This document shows positions 10,468 through 19,921 of a stretch of 64,000 nucleotides of DNA, in pieces. The DNA is from Filimonas effusa (GTDB lineage: Bacteria; Bacteroidota; Bacteroidia; Chitinophagales; Chitinophagaceae): the NCBI RefSeq assembly GCF_004118675.1, contig NZ_SDHZ01000002.1, positions 1,426,001 to 1,490,000 of the forward strand, given 5' to 3'. Below the pieces are notes generated by a model that was not told the origin of the DNA, searched no databases, and saw nothing but the letters and a program-made list of their open reading frames with translations. Within the stretch, counting starts at the first letter, position 1; the number at the start of each line of letters is the position of its first letter. Made by a program: the position numbers and the translations under genes.

Positions 10468-11862
10468 TTATTTTAACGGATCAATAAGTTGGTCCACCTG
10501 GTTTTCGGTGATGGCTTTCTGGAAGATGGCTTTACAGTAATTGTATTTGGCAACAGTATAATCCTGCTCGGCGCGATACAGGAGATTCAAAGCCATGTTC
10601 AGCTCAATGATATCGGTAAGACCATTTTTATAAAGCGACAGCTTTTGCCTGTAAGCAGCCGTGGCTGCCGTTAGCTGATTAGGAATTTCAGACAGCCGCT
10701 CCCTGGCTGTGACAAGCTCCCTGTTAGCCTGGTCAGTGCTCAACTGCAGCACAACCTGTTGTTCTTTTAGCTTTTTGAGGGCGTAAGTAGTACTTGCCTT
10801 CTGCGTACTCAGTTGCAACTGTTTCCGTTTAACATCAAACAAGTTGTAAGTAATGCCCAGGCCCACCAGGTAATTCGCCCTTTCCAAACCCCATCCTTTG
10901 GCAAGGGCGCGGAATTCATCGGAGGCGCTTACACTGGAACCACGCCCCCACGCAGCCGCATTGAACATGATCCTGGGATTATAGTTCTTTTTCACCAGCG
11001 CCTCCTTATAAAGACTATTGTTGTAAAGCGAATGATAATAATCCAGCAGGGGATGACGCAAAGAAATAGTATCGTTCAACTGTTCCGGCAGATAATTAAT
11101 GAAATGCTGTTCAATACCCGTATCAGCCACGATCGATTCCGGCGTCATGCCGCTAAGAGCCGCAAGCTGCAGCTGTATCTGCCTTATCTGGTTATTGATA
11201 TCAATCTGAACCAGTCTTGCCTTCGAAAGCTCTGCACTGGCGATACTGGTATCAACCCCAGCCTTGATGCCGCTTTTAGCAAGCGCCATTACCGAGCGTC
11301 GTATTTCACCATTACGGCTGATATTCTGCTCCTGTATAAACCTAAGATCCTGCAACCGCATGAGCTGCAAGTATTGGTCTATGGTAAATGCCTGAAGCTG
11401 GTAGCGGCTTTGCACCAGTTTCGCCTCTTCGGTAACAACATCCGATTCGGCAACCTTACGTTGCGCATCGTATGCACCAAAGTTGTACAACTCCCATTCA
11501 AAGGCGGCGGCGCCAATACTGGTAAGAATGGAACTGGAGTTACCCGCCTCACGCACCCTGGAATTGGTAGGCACCATACCATATCCAAAATATCCCCCCG
11601 GGAGGTTGTTGTTGGTACCAATATCAGTCTGGTAGCTCAGCCTGAGAGCCGGCAGCCAGTTGAAAGAAGTAGTATGAAGCTGTTGTTGCCTGATATTGAT
11701 AGAAGCGGAATCCGCAGATAAAGAAGGAGCAAACTGCACCACCCTTTCCAGGAGATGCGGCAAACCAATAACAGGTTGTTGTTCCTGCGCTTGCACGAAC
11801 ATAGGTACAGGCAAAGAGATACAGACCAGCACAAGCCTGCATGCCTTAACAATATAATGCAT
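10468..11862 (-). CDS. TolC-family outer-membrane efflux protein
   Basis: The start chosen gives MHYIVKACRLVLVCISLPVPMFVQAQ, a clean Sec signal peptide. The longer frame adds 18 residues without signal character. The remaining 440 residues show the two-fold coiled-coil repeat of TolC-like proteins (long Gln/Leu-rich helices such as AELSKARLVQIDINNQIRQI and LQLSTDQANRELVTARERL) and an OEP-type pattern near the C-terminus (YKNGLTDIIELNMALNLL). It forms the outer-membrane exit channel for the RND pump encoded 5 bases downstream. It is the first efflux component gene of the operon. Confidence 0.9.
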   Translation of the reverse strand: MHYIVKACRLVLVCISLPVPMFVQAQEQQPVIGLPHLLERVVQFAPSLSADSASINIRQQQLHTTSFNWLPALRLSYQTDIGTNNNLPGGYFGYGMVPTNSRVREAGNSSSILTSIGAAAFEWELYNFGAYDAQRKVAESDVVTEEAKLVQSRYQLQAFTIDQYLQLMRLQDLRFIQEQNISRNGEIRRSVMALAKSGIKAGVDTSIASAELSKARLVQIDINNQIRQIQLQLAALSGMTPESIVADTGIEQHFINYLPEQLNDTISLRHPLLDYYHSLYNNSLYKEALVKKNYNPRIMFNAAAWGRGSSVSASDEFRALAKGWGLERANYLVGLGITYNLFDVKRKQLQLSTQKASTTYALKKLKEQQVVLQLSTDQANRELVTARERLSEIPNQLTAATAAYRQKLSLYKNGLTDIIELNMALNLLYRAEQDYTVAKYNYCKAIFQKAITENQVDQLIDPLK

Positions 11863-11956
11863 AAACAATATGATATGTGTCGATAGAAAAATGCCGTTAT
11901 AACAGGCAAGAGCCATTAAACGGGTTCAAAACATAACTACGGGGTAGCCAATGGTA

Positions 11957-12322
11957 TCATATCGTAAGCCGGCACCCTAGCAAACACATGGTGCGACCTG
12001 AGAGAAAGCGAACAAGCTGAGAAGAAGTATCCAATACCGGCCTGTAAATCCATTGCCGGAAAAAAGAGGCAGGAGCGGGAACAGGGCTATGTGGTTTTTT
12101 CCGCACATAAGCTTCGGAGGAAGTGCCGTTGGCAGCCAGAAAAGCAACATGAAAATCTTCGACATCCTGTTTTCTTTTCTTGACATGTTTGTAAATAAAA
12201 TACGAGTTATCGGCCCCTTCGGCATAGTCATGAATAAGCAGCGCGACGGAAGATTTTGCTACAGAAACAAAACCGGCCATCATAATAAACAACCCAACAA
12301 GGTATCGGAACTGCCGCTTCAT
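11957..12322 (-). CDS. Small secreted hypothetical protein upstream of the efflux operon
   Basis: About 121 residues from the ATG giving MKRQFRYLVGLFIMMAGFVSVAKSS, a plausible signal peptide. The mature part includes VALLIHDYAEGADNSYFIYKHVKK and then a low-conservation C-terminal half. I do not recognise a family. It ends about 95 bases before the tolC-type gene on the same strand and begins in the divergent promoter region shared with darT, so it may be the first gene of the efflux operon. Other frames overlap on both strands, so coding status is likely but not certain. Confidence 0.45.
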   Translation of the reverse strand: MKRQFRYLVGLFIMMAGFVSVAKSSVALLIHDYAEGADNSYFIYKHVKKRKQDVEDFHVAFLAANGTSSEAYVRKKPHSPVPAPASFFRQWIYRPVLDTSSQLVRFLSGRTMCLLGCRLTI

Positions 12323-12380
12323 GGCTTGCAATATAAAGGAGAAATGTTAACCGCCCGTTTTTACCCCATATATTAACAGG

Positions 12381-12412
12381 TTGTTTATCAACGCCCGCTT
12401 AACCTATATTTG
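12381..12412 (+). promoter_or_regulatory. Bacteroidota-type promoter for darTG
   Basis: A TTG at 12381-12383 and TATATTTG at 12405-12412 match the -33 TTG and -7 TAnnTTTG elements of the Bacteroidota housekeeping sigma factor, with 21 bases between them. The predicted start of transcription falls only a few bases before the darT ATG at 12422, so the mRNA leader would be very short or absent. Confidence 0.55.
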
Positions 12413-12421
12413 TGAGGTAAG

Positions 12422-13060
12422 ATGTCAGGAAAAATTCCAGAAACGGTGTTTGGATACAGAATTACGCATTATAAAAACATTCCATTTATTTTACGTAACG
12501 GCCTGTATTGCTCCTCCTCTCCGAGGATAGACGCGTCATATGTGAATATAGGAAAGACTGACATTATTAATAAAAGGGAGCGAAAACAAATAGATGTAAG
12601 CCCTTATGGCAGGATCCATGATTACGTTTCCTTCTATTTCGGCCCAAAATCTCCTATGTTATATTCCATATCTAAGGGCAACTCAAATACTACCTGCCAG
12701 CAAACTGACGTTATATATATCGTAATTTCGTTGCCAAAGATCATTGAAGCGGGATTAAAATTTGTCTTTACAACCGGGCAAGCCATTATGCAATTATCGA
12801 CGCAGCATAATGATATCAAAGAACTGGATCAAATTGCATGGGATATTATACAGGATAAATACTGGTTCGACGATCCTCCCGAGTATCCCGACAGGGCAAG
12901 GCGAAGAATGGCAGAACTCTTGATTCATAAGCATATTCCGGTAAACCTTATTGCTGGTATTGGTGTTATGAACGAGTATATGGAAAAAGAAATCTCTAAA
13001 ATGGTAAACGAGGTGGGTCTAACACTACAAGTTAAAACATTTCGTCATTGGTATTATTAA
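12422..13060 (+). CDS. darT: DarT-type DNA ADP-ribosyltransferase toxin
   Basis: 212 residues. The layout is that of DarT (DUF4433): an N-terminal NAD-binding segment with His at THYKNIPFILRNGLYC (residues 15-30), an Arg/Lys-rich loop near 51-55 (KRERK), the central signature YVSFYFGPKSPMLY (68-81), and the catalytic Glu in RRMAELLIHKHIP (Glu about 165). DarT enzymes transfer ADP-ribose from NAD onto thymidine in single-stranded DNA, blocking replication, and protect populations against phage (established for the family). The macro-domain antitoxin gene starts one base after the stop, confirming a DarTG pair. No key residue appears to be missing. Confidence 0.92.
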   Translation: MSGKIPETVFGYRITHYKNIPFILRNGLYCSSSPRIDASYVNIGKTDIINKRERKQIDVSPYGRIHDYVSFYFGPKSPMLYSISKGNSNTTCQQTDVIYIVISLPKIIEAGLKFVFTTGQAIMQLSTQHNDIKELDQIAWDIIQDKYWFDDPPEYPDRARRRMAELLIHKHIPVNLIAGIGVMNEYMEKEISKMVNEVGLTLQVKTFRHWYY

Positions 13061-13061
13061 T

Positions 13062-14117
13062 ATGATCAGATATACAACAGGAAATTTATTACAGGCTGAT
13101 GTTGAAGCATTAGTAAATACCGTAAACACAGTTGGTGTTATGGGTAAAGGGATTGCTCTGCAGTTTAAGGAAAGATTTCCTGAAAATTATAAGTTATACA
13201 AGCAAGCAGCAGCAGAAAAGAAACTCGATACCGGCAAGATGTTTATGGTACCCACCAGCAGAATGGACGGGGTAAAATGGATTATCAATTTTCCAACTAA
13301 GAAACATTGGCGGCACCCTTCGAAACTAACTTATGTAGAAGAAGGACTTGACGATCTTATTGAGCAAATTAAGAAAGCAGACATTAAATCTATAGCGATA
13401 CCTCCCCTTGGGTGTGGCAATGGAGGCTTAGACTGGAATATAGTAAAACAGCTTATCGAAGAAAAGCTATCCTCACTTACTGGTGTAGACATAGTTGTTT
13501 ATGAACCGTCGGAAGCTGCTTATGAAACAAAAGAAGAAAAAACGAAAGCCAAACCCAGGCTAACTCCTACCCGGGCCATTATATTGTATTTGATGAACTA
13601 CTATTCGCAGCTACAATATTCCCTGACTGTTCTTGAGACCCAGAAGCTGGTTTATTTTCTTAACAGACTCGGAGACGAAGATGCTCAAAAGATAGAATTC
13701 CAAAAGCATATTTACGGTCCCTATGCACCCAAACTTAATCATGTACTTTACGATATAGACGGTTTTTATATCTCGGGAATGAAATATAAGGACGTAAAAA
13801 CATTTGATGAATTAAAAGTTCTGGACACGCATTTTGGCGAAGTTGAAGAATTCATTTCAGTTCATTCAACCGACACTCAAAAGCAAAGAATAGAAACATT
13901 ACTCGCTTTAATTGAAGGCTTTGAAACTCCTTTAAGCATGGAAGTGCTTGCAACAGTAGACTATGTGCTCAATAATGAGGTTGCTGACAGGAGGAATTTG
14001 ACAGAAGTAGTTGAAAAGGTGCATCAATGGAATGAACGAAAGAAACACATTATGTCTCCGGAGTTTATTCAGGTAGCATTTAATAGGCTGAATTACTTTG
14101 AACTTCTTTACAATTAG
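13062..14117 (+). CDS. darG: DarG-type macro-domain antitoxin
   Basis: 351 residues. Residues 1-150 form a macro domain: RYTTGNLLQADVEALVNTVN, then GVMGKGIALQFK, and later AIPPLGCGNGGLDW, the ADP-ribose-binding loops. The macro domain removes ADP-ribose from DNA thymidine. The C-terminal half (about 170-351: ILYLMNYYSQLQYSLTVLETQKLVYFLNRLG, HIYGPYAPKLNHVL) corresponds to the second DarG domain, which binds and neutralises DarT directly. The gene follows darT with one base between stop and start, so translation is probably coupled and the dose of antidote tied to toxin. Confidence 0.93.
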   Translation: MIRYTTGNLLQADVEALVNTVNTVGVMGKGIALQFKERFPENYKLYKQAAAEKKLDTGKMFMVPTSRMDGVKWIINFPTKKHWRHPSKLTYVEEGLDDLIEQIKKADIKSIAIPPLGCGNGGLDWNIVKQLIEEKLSSLTGVDIVVYEPSEAAYETKEEKTKAKPRLTPTRAIILYLMNYYSQLQYSLTVLETQKLVYFLNRLGDEDAQKIEFQKHIYGPYAPKLNHVLYDIDGFYISGMKYKDVKTFDELKVLDTHFGEVEEFISVHSTDTQKQRIETLLALIEGFETPLSMEVLATVDYVLNNEVADRRNLTEVVEKVHQWNERKKHIMSPEFIQVAFNRLNYFELLYN

Positions 14118-14135
14118 CCCCCGAAGCCTTATTAG

Positions 14136-15272
14136 TTAAAACGCCTCGCCGGTAAAGAAGTAGAACGCAGGCCCTTCTTTAGTCATGCCCACATCAAAAC
14201 GCAGGAAGATATCCTTTTTGCGGAACAACAGGTAACGCAACCCCGCTCCCGCCGACCATTGCGCCTGGTTCAACTGCAATGCCCCCACCTGTGGCGCAAC
14301 GGCCGCCGTTCCGGCAAAAACAGTCGCTCCCCAACGTTTGCTAAACGAAAAAGGCAGCATCCGATATTCCACCTGTGCCGACAACAGGTTTTTATCGCGA
14401 TAGCGCCCCTGGTAGAATCCGCGCATCATCATTTCACCGCCCATGAGGGCCAGCTGGTTGAAGGGCACATCGCCAGCCAGAAAGTTGCCATACACCTGCC
14501 ACGCTATGACATTATTCTTTTTATAAGGATGAAAAGAACGAACATCAACATTAACAGAGGAGAAATGGTAATCGCTGCCAATGGAGGGCGCATATTTCAG
14601 GAAGGATAGTTCGCCGAAGAGTCCTTTCCGCACATTTAATACATTATGCCTGGTATCATACACCAGTGCGCCGCCGATGCCCAGGTTGTTAGTGCCATTG
14701 CTGCCGGTGGGCAGCGTATGAGGGTCGCCTTCATGAGGCTGGTTAAACTTAACACCAAAGAGATTCTGGTAATCTACTTCCGGGCCGAGGAACAGGTTGT
14801 TGCTAATTTTCCGCAAAACGCGCTGCCGGAGCAGGATATAATTAGCATCTATAACGGCTGGGTTATCCCCCGCAGTATTATGACCTATGCCGTAGTAAAG
14901 CAGGGGAAAGCGTTGTATCCGCGTTCGTCCCAGGAAGAACCATTTATCTTTATCGCCATAGATGGCATTATCTATCCAGAGACCGTATTGGGCATTAAAG
15001 GTAAAGAAGGCAAAAGCCTGTATTTCGCTAAGGCGGTTAAGCGTATCCCCCTTCGCGCGAAACAGCCAGAGGGCCGAAGCCCCAAGCTCAACACCAGTTT
15101 CCGGCGAATAGCCCAACGTAGGATACACCCGGAAACTCTTTTCTGCTGCCGAGGCCGTATCATTCAAAAGCGTATTGACGAGCCTTGCCGGAAGACTCTT
15201 TTTCCGCTGGCCAAAAGACGCGATTATGGAGAAGGCTAAAACTAATGTTATGAGTAGTTTTGGGAATTTCAT
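14136..15272 (-). CDS. BamA/TamA-like outer-membrane beta-barrel protein
   Basis: The start giving MKFPKLLITLVLAFSIIASFGQ provides a signal peptide. The longer frame adds ten residues. About 355 mature residues are rich in alternating, aromatic-ended strands and include features of the bacterial surface antigen (D15) barrel: an early YSPETGVELGASALWLF strand, and GGEMMMRGFYQGRYRDKNLLSAQVEYR, the R-G-Y/F-loop region typical of Omp85 barrels. It ends in FYFFTGEAF with a terminal Phe, an outer-membrane signature. There are no POTRA domains, so it is a barrel-only member of unknown role. It is convergent with darG, 18 bases away. Confidence 0.8.
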   Translation of the reverse strand: MKFPKLLITLVLAFSIIASFGQRKKSLPARLVNTLLNDTASAAEKSFRVYPTLGYSPETGVELGASALWLFRAKGDTLNRLSEIQAFAFFTFNAQYGLWIDNAIYGDKDKWFFLGRTRIQRFPLLYYGIGHNTAGDNPAVIDANYILLRQRVLRKISNNLFLGPEVDYQNLFGVKFNQPHEGDPHTLPTGSNGTNNLGIGGALVYDTRHNVLNVRKGLFGELSFLKYAPSIGSDYHFSSVNVDVRSFHPYKKNNVIAWQVYGNFLAGDVPFNQLALMGGEMMMRGFYQGRYRDKNLLSAQVEYRMLPFSFSKRWGATVFAGTAAVAPQVGALQLNQAQWSAGAGLRYLLFRKKDIFLRFDVGMTKEGPAFYFFTGEAF

Positions 15273-15457
15273 ATATGAGGGAGTAAGCAGAAAACGGGCC
15301 AAGGAGCGTAAGATGATTTAAGATAGGAACAATATGCCTAGTATTATTTTTTTGCATAAAGGCCGCTAATTGTACTAAATTGGTCTCCAAAACACAGCTA
15401 CCTAGCAATCAACGAAACTCCTTTATCTTCTATTTTAAAAATGACAAACTGCCAATA

Positions 15458-17371
15458 ATGAAAATACCCGAAAATATAGACAGGAATCATTTGATAGATG
15501 CAATAAAAAAAATTGATACTGATGGAGTTCCATCTGATGCGCAGTCAAAATTCTATGACGTTTTATATGAAGGAAAACGATATCCGCCTAAATTAATCGC
15601 ATCCTATGCCAACTTATTTGCGAATGGTGAGATCTTAGATAGGAACGAGTTTCGAGGTGGTGCAGGAACCGCTTGCTTTAAGCTTTTAGAAGGTCATGGG
15701 TTTCAAATAGTAGCTAAAGATGATATTTATCCCATTATCAATGCCTTTCTAAACCAAGTATACAATGACCCTACGAACCTTAAAACATCTGAATTTAAGG
15801 GCATTTTTAAAGGACTTCAAGTTGAAGCAGGTTTTGGGAAAGGGAATATTGCGGCAATCCCTTGGATCGCCTTACTAGCCAAAGGGCAGAAGGTCTCAGA
15901 AGGGATCTATCCAGTTTATTTATACTATAAGGAAGAGAAAGAGCTTCTTTTAGCATATGGTATTAGTGAAACAAAAGTTCCCGGTAAAAATTGGCGAGAA
16001 CAAACCCAAACTATTTCTGATTATTTTTTAGCACTCGGCAAAATAAAACCTAAACGCTACGGAGGCTCATTCTTTTTTAGAAGCTACAAAATTGATGATA
16101 CTCAAAAAGATTTTGGATTAAAAAAAACAGATTTAAATCGAGATATCCAACTCATCATTGAAGAATATGCAAAAGCGCTAAAAGAAAACATCTCCAATAG
16201 CCACATGTACAACTCTAGCAATTCGAATGTTTCATTAAAGAACCGGAAAAAAGCTATGGCCTTTAACTACTCTACATTCTTGCTTCACTTAAAAGAGGCT
16301 GGATTACAATACCATAAAAAGACGGTCCTCCGTTTTGTTTCTGCATTGGCAGCTAAACCATTCGTGATTTTGACCGGATTATCCGGCTCAGGGAAAACAA
16401 AATTAGCTATTTCATTTGCCCAATGGATTACTGAAGAAGATAGACAAATTTGCGTGGTCCCTGTAGGTGCAGACTGGACAAATAGAGAGCCACTTCTAGG
16501 TTTTCCCAACATGCAGCAAGAAGGTAAATATATCCATCCTGAGAACGGAGTACTGTCACTCATATTAAGAGCCAATAAAGACCAGAGTAGACCTTACTTT
16601 TTAATCTTAGATGAAATGAATCTAAGCCACGTAGAAAGATATTTTGCAGACTTCCTAAGCTGCATGGAGTCCCAATCTCCAATTCATTTGCATCCAGGCG
16701 ATGGAGAATGGCAAAAATGTTCTGTTCCACCTAAAACACAACTTCCCCCAAATCTTTTTATTATAGGAACAGTTAACATAGACGAAACAACCTATATGTT
16801 TAGCCCTAAGGTCCTAGACCGTGCATCAGTAATTGAGTTTAGAATTCTAAATGATGAAATGAGTACGTTTTTATCAAAAGAAAGCTCCAAAGCAAGTAAG
16901 GATCTAGCAGCCAGGGGAGCTAATATGGAGAAGAACTTTATGGAACTAGCAACATCAAAACAGCCAACCACCGATAGCAAAATATCAAAAGTACTGCTGC
17001 AGTTCTTTACAGAACTTAGGAAGGTGGGAGCAGAATTTGGATATCGATCCGCCCATGAAATTTTACTCTTCATAAACGTTGCTGGCAAAATCGAAGAATG
17101 GTCCCCAAATGATTTAGTTGACGCTATTATTATGCAAAAACTGCTTCCTAGATTACACGGTTCCAGACGAAAACTAGAAGATGTACTCAGAACACTAGCC
17201 AGTTTTTGCTTGGAAAATACAGCAGAAGTCGACAAGTACTTGGACGAAAGCAAAAATATTGATATTCAAAAGAATTTGACAGACATCAAATATCCTATTT
17301 CGTTAGAAAAAATACAACGTATGTATTTTAATCTTCTTCACCATAGTTTTACTAGTTATGCAGAGGCCTGA
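15458..17371 (+). CDS. McrB-like AAA+ NTPase of a modification-dependent restriction system
   Basis: The start used is the ATG giving MKIPENIDRNHL, 637 residues; an upstream ATG adds 26 residues of poor quality. Domains in order: a small head domain (about 5-90; KFYDVLYEGKRYPPKLIASYA), an MrcB-N/DUF3578-like domain (about 95-245; IPWIALLAKGQKVSEGIYPVYLYY), and a AAA+ module. The module has Walker A GLSGSGKT near 306-314, Walker B FLILDEMNLSHVER near 381-395, and the McrB-type GTVNIDETTYMFSPKVLDRA near 436-455. Such proteins are nucleotide-driven translocases that work with an McrC-like nuclease. The partner gene overlaps by 14 bases. Base composition is visibly more AT-rich than flanking genes, suggesting acquisition. 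Confidence 0.88.
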   Translation: MKIPENIDRNHLIDAIKKIDTDGVPSDAQSKFYDVLYEGKRYPPKLIASYANLFANGEILDRNEFRGGAGTACFKLLEGHGFQIVAKDDIYPIINAFLNQVYNDPTNLKTSEFKGIFKGLQVEAGFGKGNIAAIPWIALLAKGQKVSEGIYPVYLYYKEEKELLLAYGISETKVPGKNWREQTQTISDYFLALGKIKPKRYGGSFFFRSYKIDDTQKDFGLKKTDLNRDIQLIIEEYAKALKENISNSHMYNSSNSNVSLKNRKKAMAFNYSTFLLHLKEAGLQYHKKTVLRFVSALAAKPFVILTGLSGSGKTKLAISFAQWITEEDRQICVVPVGADWTNREPLLGFPNMQQEGKYIHPENGVLSLILRANKDQSRPYFLILDEMNLSHVERYFADFLSCMESQSPIHLHPGDGEWQKCSVPPKTQLPPNLFIIGTVNIDETTYMFSPKVLDRASVIEFRILNDEMSTFLSKESSKASKDLAARGANMEKNFMELATSKQPTTDSKISKVLLQFFTELRKVGAEFGYRSAHEILLFINVAGKIEEWSPNDLVDAIIMQKLLPRLHGSRRKLEDVLRTLASFCLENTAEVDKYLDESKNIDIQKNLTDIKYPISLEKIQRMYFNLLHHSFTSYAEA

Positions 17372-19577
17372 TGAAATTACTGTTACCATTTATAAAGAAA
17401 AAGAAACAGTTACTTCAGTAAAAATTATACGTAGAAATTCACATGCAGGCATGTGGAAACTTACAAATGCTGAAGCAAAAGAATTTGGAGAAGCCATTTA
17501 TCAAATTCAGGAAGGTTGCTCGTATGAGTACCATGTTGGCAAAGACTTTAAACTGAAACGTATCCATAATATAATTCAGCCTTCAAAATTCAACCCTTCA
17601 ATAGGAATTATCCAGCCTGGCAACTATGTAGGCACCTTAACAATATGGCTGGAATGTATTTCAAATTCTTCATCGTATCCTTTTAAGTTAGAGGTTAGGT
17701 CAAAAAAAACAGACTACAGAACTGATTATCGATTAATGCTCGAAGAAATTACGACCTATTGTACAGATCTTATAATGACTTACAGAAGTCCAGTTATACA
17801 AAAATTCACCTATAATCCGCATTTAAGAAGTAAAAGCATCTATCAGCGCTTCGCGTTTATTAAATCCATTTTAGACACAGAAGAGTTTTGGCAAGCGCTA
17901 CATCAAATCGAGAAGTCTCCCGGCTCTCAATGGTCATTTGAAGAAGGTTTAATAGACATTCGAAAGATCAAACGTTTATCTAGCAAACAAATACGACAAC
18001 TTTCAACAAAACAAGCGAATCTTGAAATTAAACTTCCCGGTTTTTATAAGAGAGAAACATTAGATACGCCAGAGAATAGATTTATTAAACATGCGTTACA
18101 GCAGTTTCTCACTTTATGTCTGCAATTCCATACAGCTTTGCCTGAAGCATCAGACTATAAAGAAGAGGCTTCATTACTCGTTAGAAAATTAGAATATTAT
18201 ATAAGCGCTTCGGTATTCAAAGAGATTGGAAAGCTAAACAATTTCCCGCTAAATAGTCCTATTTTACAACGCAAGGCAGGCTACAGAGAAGTGCTTCATG
18301 TATGGCTAATTTTTGAGCTTGCGGCCCTACTTTGTTGGGAAGGAGGTGAAGATGTATACGAAGGCGGCAAACGAGATGTAGCCCAACTTTATGAATACTG
18401 GCTCTATTTCAAATTAATAGATGTAGTATGTTCAGTTTTTGAACTCAAAAAACCAGAAGCAAAAGATCTGATTGAACCAAACAAAGAGGGTTTGCTCCTT
18501 AGGCTAAAGAGTAGGAAACACCTAGCCATAGAAGGTATTTTTGAAGCACCAAGCAGACGCCTCAATGTACAATTGAGCTACAATAGAACCTTCTCTCATA
18601 ATCCAATTCATCAAGATGAAGGAAGTTGGTCGACGAATATGAGACCTGATTACACACTTAGCATATGGCCTTATGGTATAGAAGCATCGCAGGCTGAAAG
18701 AGAAGAGTTAATAGTCCATCTCCATTTTGATGCAAAATATAGAGTGGACAACCTGCAGCATTCGTGGCTAAACAAAACAGTTGACGATGAACTTGATAAT
18801 GATAAAGAAACCTTTCAATATAAAAATTCTGATTTAATAAAAATGCATGCCTATAGAGATGCCATTAGAAGAACTGCCGGGGCCTATGTACTCTATCCAG
18901 GTCAGTCTTCCAAAACACTAAAAGGTTATCATGAGATTCTACCGGGGTTAGGTGCATTCGCAATTAACCCTTCAAAAAAAAACAATGGAATACAATCCCT
19001 GAAGGCATTTTTAAAAGATGTTGTTGAATTATTTTTGAACAGAGCTTCTCAAAGAGAAAAAATGGCTTTTCAAACTTATTCAATTTACGGCCAAACACCT
19101 GCCATTAATCTCAAAGCTCTTATTCCAGAAACCTATGGACCAAATAGATCATTACTTCCTGAAAAAACAAGGATTCTAATTGGCTATTATAAGGGAAAGG
19201 CACACTTAGAATGGATTCAACAACATAAGTTATATAACACAAGAATCGCAAATGATAAGAGTTCTATTCACATTGACAATTCAATTACCTCGTCTAGCTA
19301 CCTGTTGTTGTATACAAAAGGAGAGGAGAAAACGTTATTTTACAAGCTTAACTCCAAAGGACCTCAAATTCTAACAAAAAAGCAGATGCTTAATCGCCAA
19401 TACCCTAGCAAACCAACTCAGGAATATTATTTAGTTTTTGAAATCTTGGAGGAAATAGAAAAAGAGTTTGAGCTCATAACCGTTCACAGTAAATTACTCA
19501 CGCAGCTTAAGAATTTTAAACAAGACAAGACACCCTTTTCAACAACATTGACAGAACTTTTAAGATTAAAAAGATAG
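17358..19577 (+). CDS. McrC-like DUF2357 PD-(D/E)XK nuclease subunit
   Basis: 739 residues. The N-terminal half resembles DUF2357 (LPGFYKRETLDTPENRFIKH, a typical ENRF/H motif near 225-245). The nuclease core follows: GGKRDVAQLYEYWLYFKL near 330-347, RPDYTLSIWP near 429-438 giving the catalytic Asp, and HLHFDAKYRVD near 453-463 giving D-x-K, then HAYRDAIRR. This is the PD-(D/E)XK arrangement of McrC-type subunits. The C-terminal 130 residues (RILIGYYKGKAHLEWI...) form a separate domain that I cannot name. The start overlaps the McrB-like gene by 14 bases, so they are translationally coupled. Together they should cut modified or foreign DNA. The methyl mark recognised is unknown. Confidence 0.82.
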   Translation: MQRPDEITVTIYKEKETVTSVKIIRRNSHAGMWKLTNAEAKEFGEAIYQIQEGCSYEYHVGKDFKLKRIHNIIQPSKFNPSIGIIQPGNYVGTLTIWLECISNSSSYPFKLEVRSKKTDYRTDYRLMLEEITTYCTDLIMTYRSPVIQKFTYNPHLRSKSIYQRFAFIKSILDTEEFWQALHQIEKSPGSQWSFEEGLIDIRKIKRLSSKQIRQLSTKQANLEIKLPGFYKRETLDTPENRFIKHALQQFLTLCLQFHTALPEASDYKEEASLLVRKLEYYISASVFKEIGKLNNFPLNSPILQRKAGYREVLHVWLIFELAALLCWEGGEDVYEGGKRDVAQLYEYWLYFKLIDVVCSVFELKKPEAKDLIEPNKEGLLLRLKSRKHLAIEGIFEAPSRRLNVQLSYNRTFSHNPIHQDEGSWSTNMRPDYTLSIWPYGIEASQAEREELIVHLHFDAKYRVDNLQHSWLNKTVDDELDNDKETFQYKNSDLIKMHAYRDAIRRTAGAYVLYPGQSSKTLKGYHEILPGLGAFAINPSKKNNGIQSLKAFLKDVVELFLNRASQREKMAFQTYSIYGQTPAINLKALIPETYGPNRSLLPEKTRILIGYYKGKAHLEWIQQHKLYNTRIANDKSSIHIDNSITSSSYLLLYTKGEEKTLFYKLNSKGPQILTKKQMLNRQYPSKPTQEYYLVFEILEEIEKEFELITVHSKLLTQLKNFKQDKTPFSTTLTELLRLKR

Positions 19578-19664
19578 GCTTATATCATTTCTTAAGTATT
19601 TTCTTACGACATAACAAACTACCCAAAAAGCTATCGATAAACTCTTTTAGAACTTTAAGGGTGC

Positions 19665-19889
19665 TTATCCCTCACTCACCAAACCATCAATAGACACATC
19701 CAGCGTCTTAGCAATAGCCAACAAAGTAGTAAGCGAAGGATCAACCAGCCCACTCTCCAGCTTCCATACCTGGCTATGGGCGATATCTGCTATATCAGCA
19801 AATTCGCGTGTAGTAAGTCCCTTTTCTTTACGGGCCTTTTTCAAATTTTCGCCAAAAGTCTTTAATATGCTCCTATCCTTGTTTGACAT
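19665..19889 (-). CDS. XRE-family HTH transcriptional regulator
   Basis: 74 residues forming a single Cro/C1-type helix-turn-helix: FGENLKKARKEKGLTTREFADIADIAHSQVWKLESGLVDPSLTTLLAIAKTL. There is no other domain. It lies convergent to the McrC-like gene. A perfect 24-bp palindrome begins 33 bases upstream of its start and is a natural candidate operator, so autoregulation is likely (inference). It could control the McrBC pair, the divergent segment at 20069-20219 or the NTase-HEPN gene. The sequence does not decide between these. Confidence 0.9.
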   Translation of the reverse strand: MSNKDRSILKTFGENLKKARKEKGLTTREFADIADIAHSQVWKLESGLVDPSLTTLLAIAKTLDVSIDGLVSEG

Positions 19890-19921
19890 GCCAGTGTAAG
19901 ATCAGGATTACAGAAAAAAAA

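Noticed and set aside
13062-14117. The macro-domain gene as a phage-type ADP-ribose hydrolase unrelated to toxin function
   Set aside because: The one-base spacing from darT and the DarG-type C-terminal domain make the antitoxin reading much stronger.
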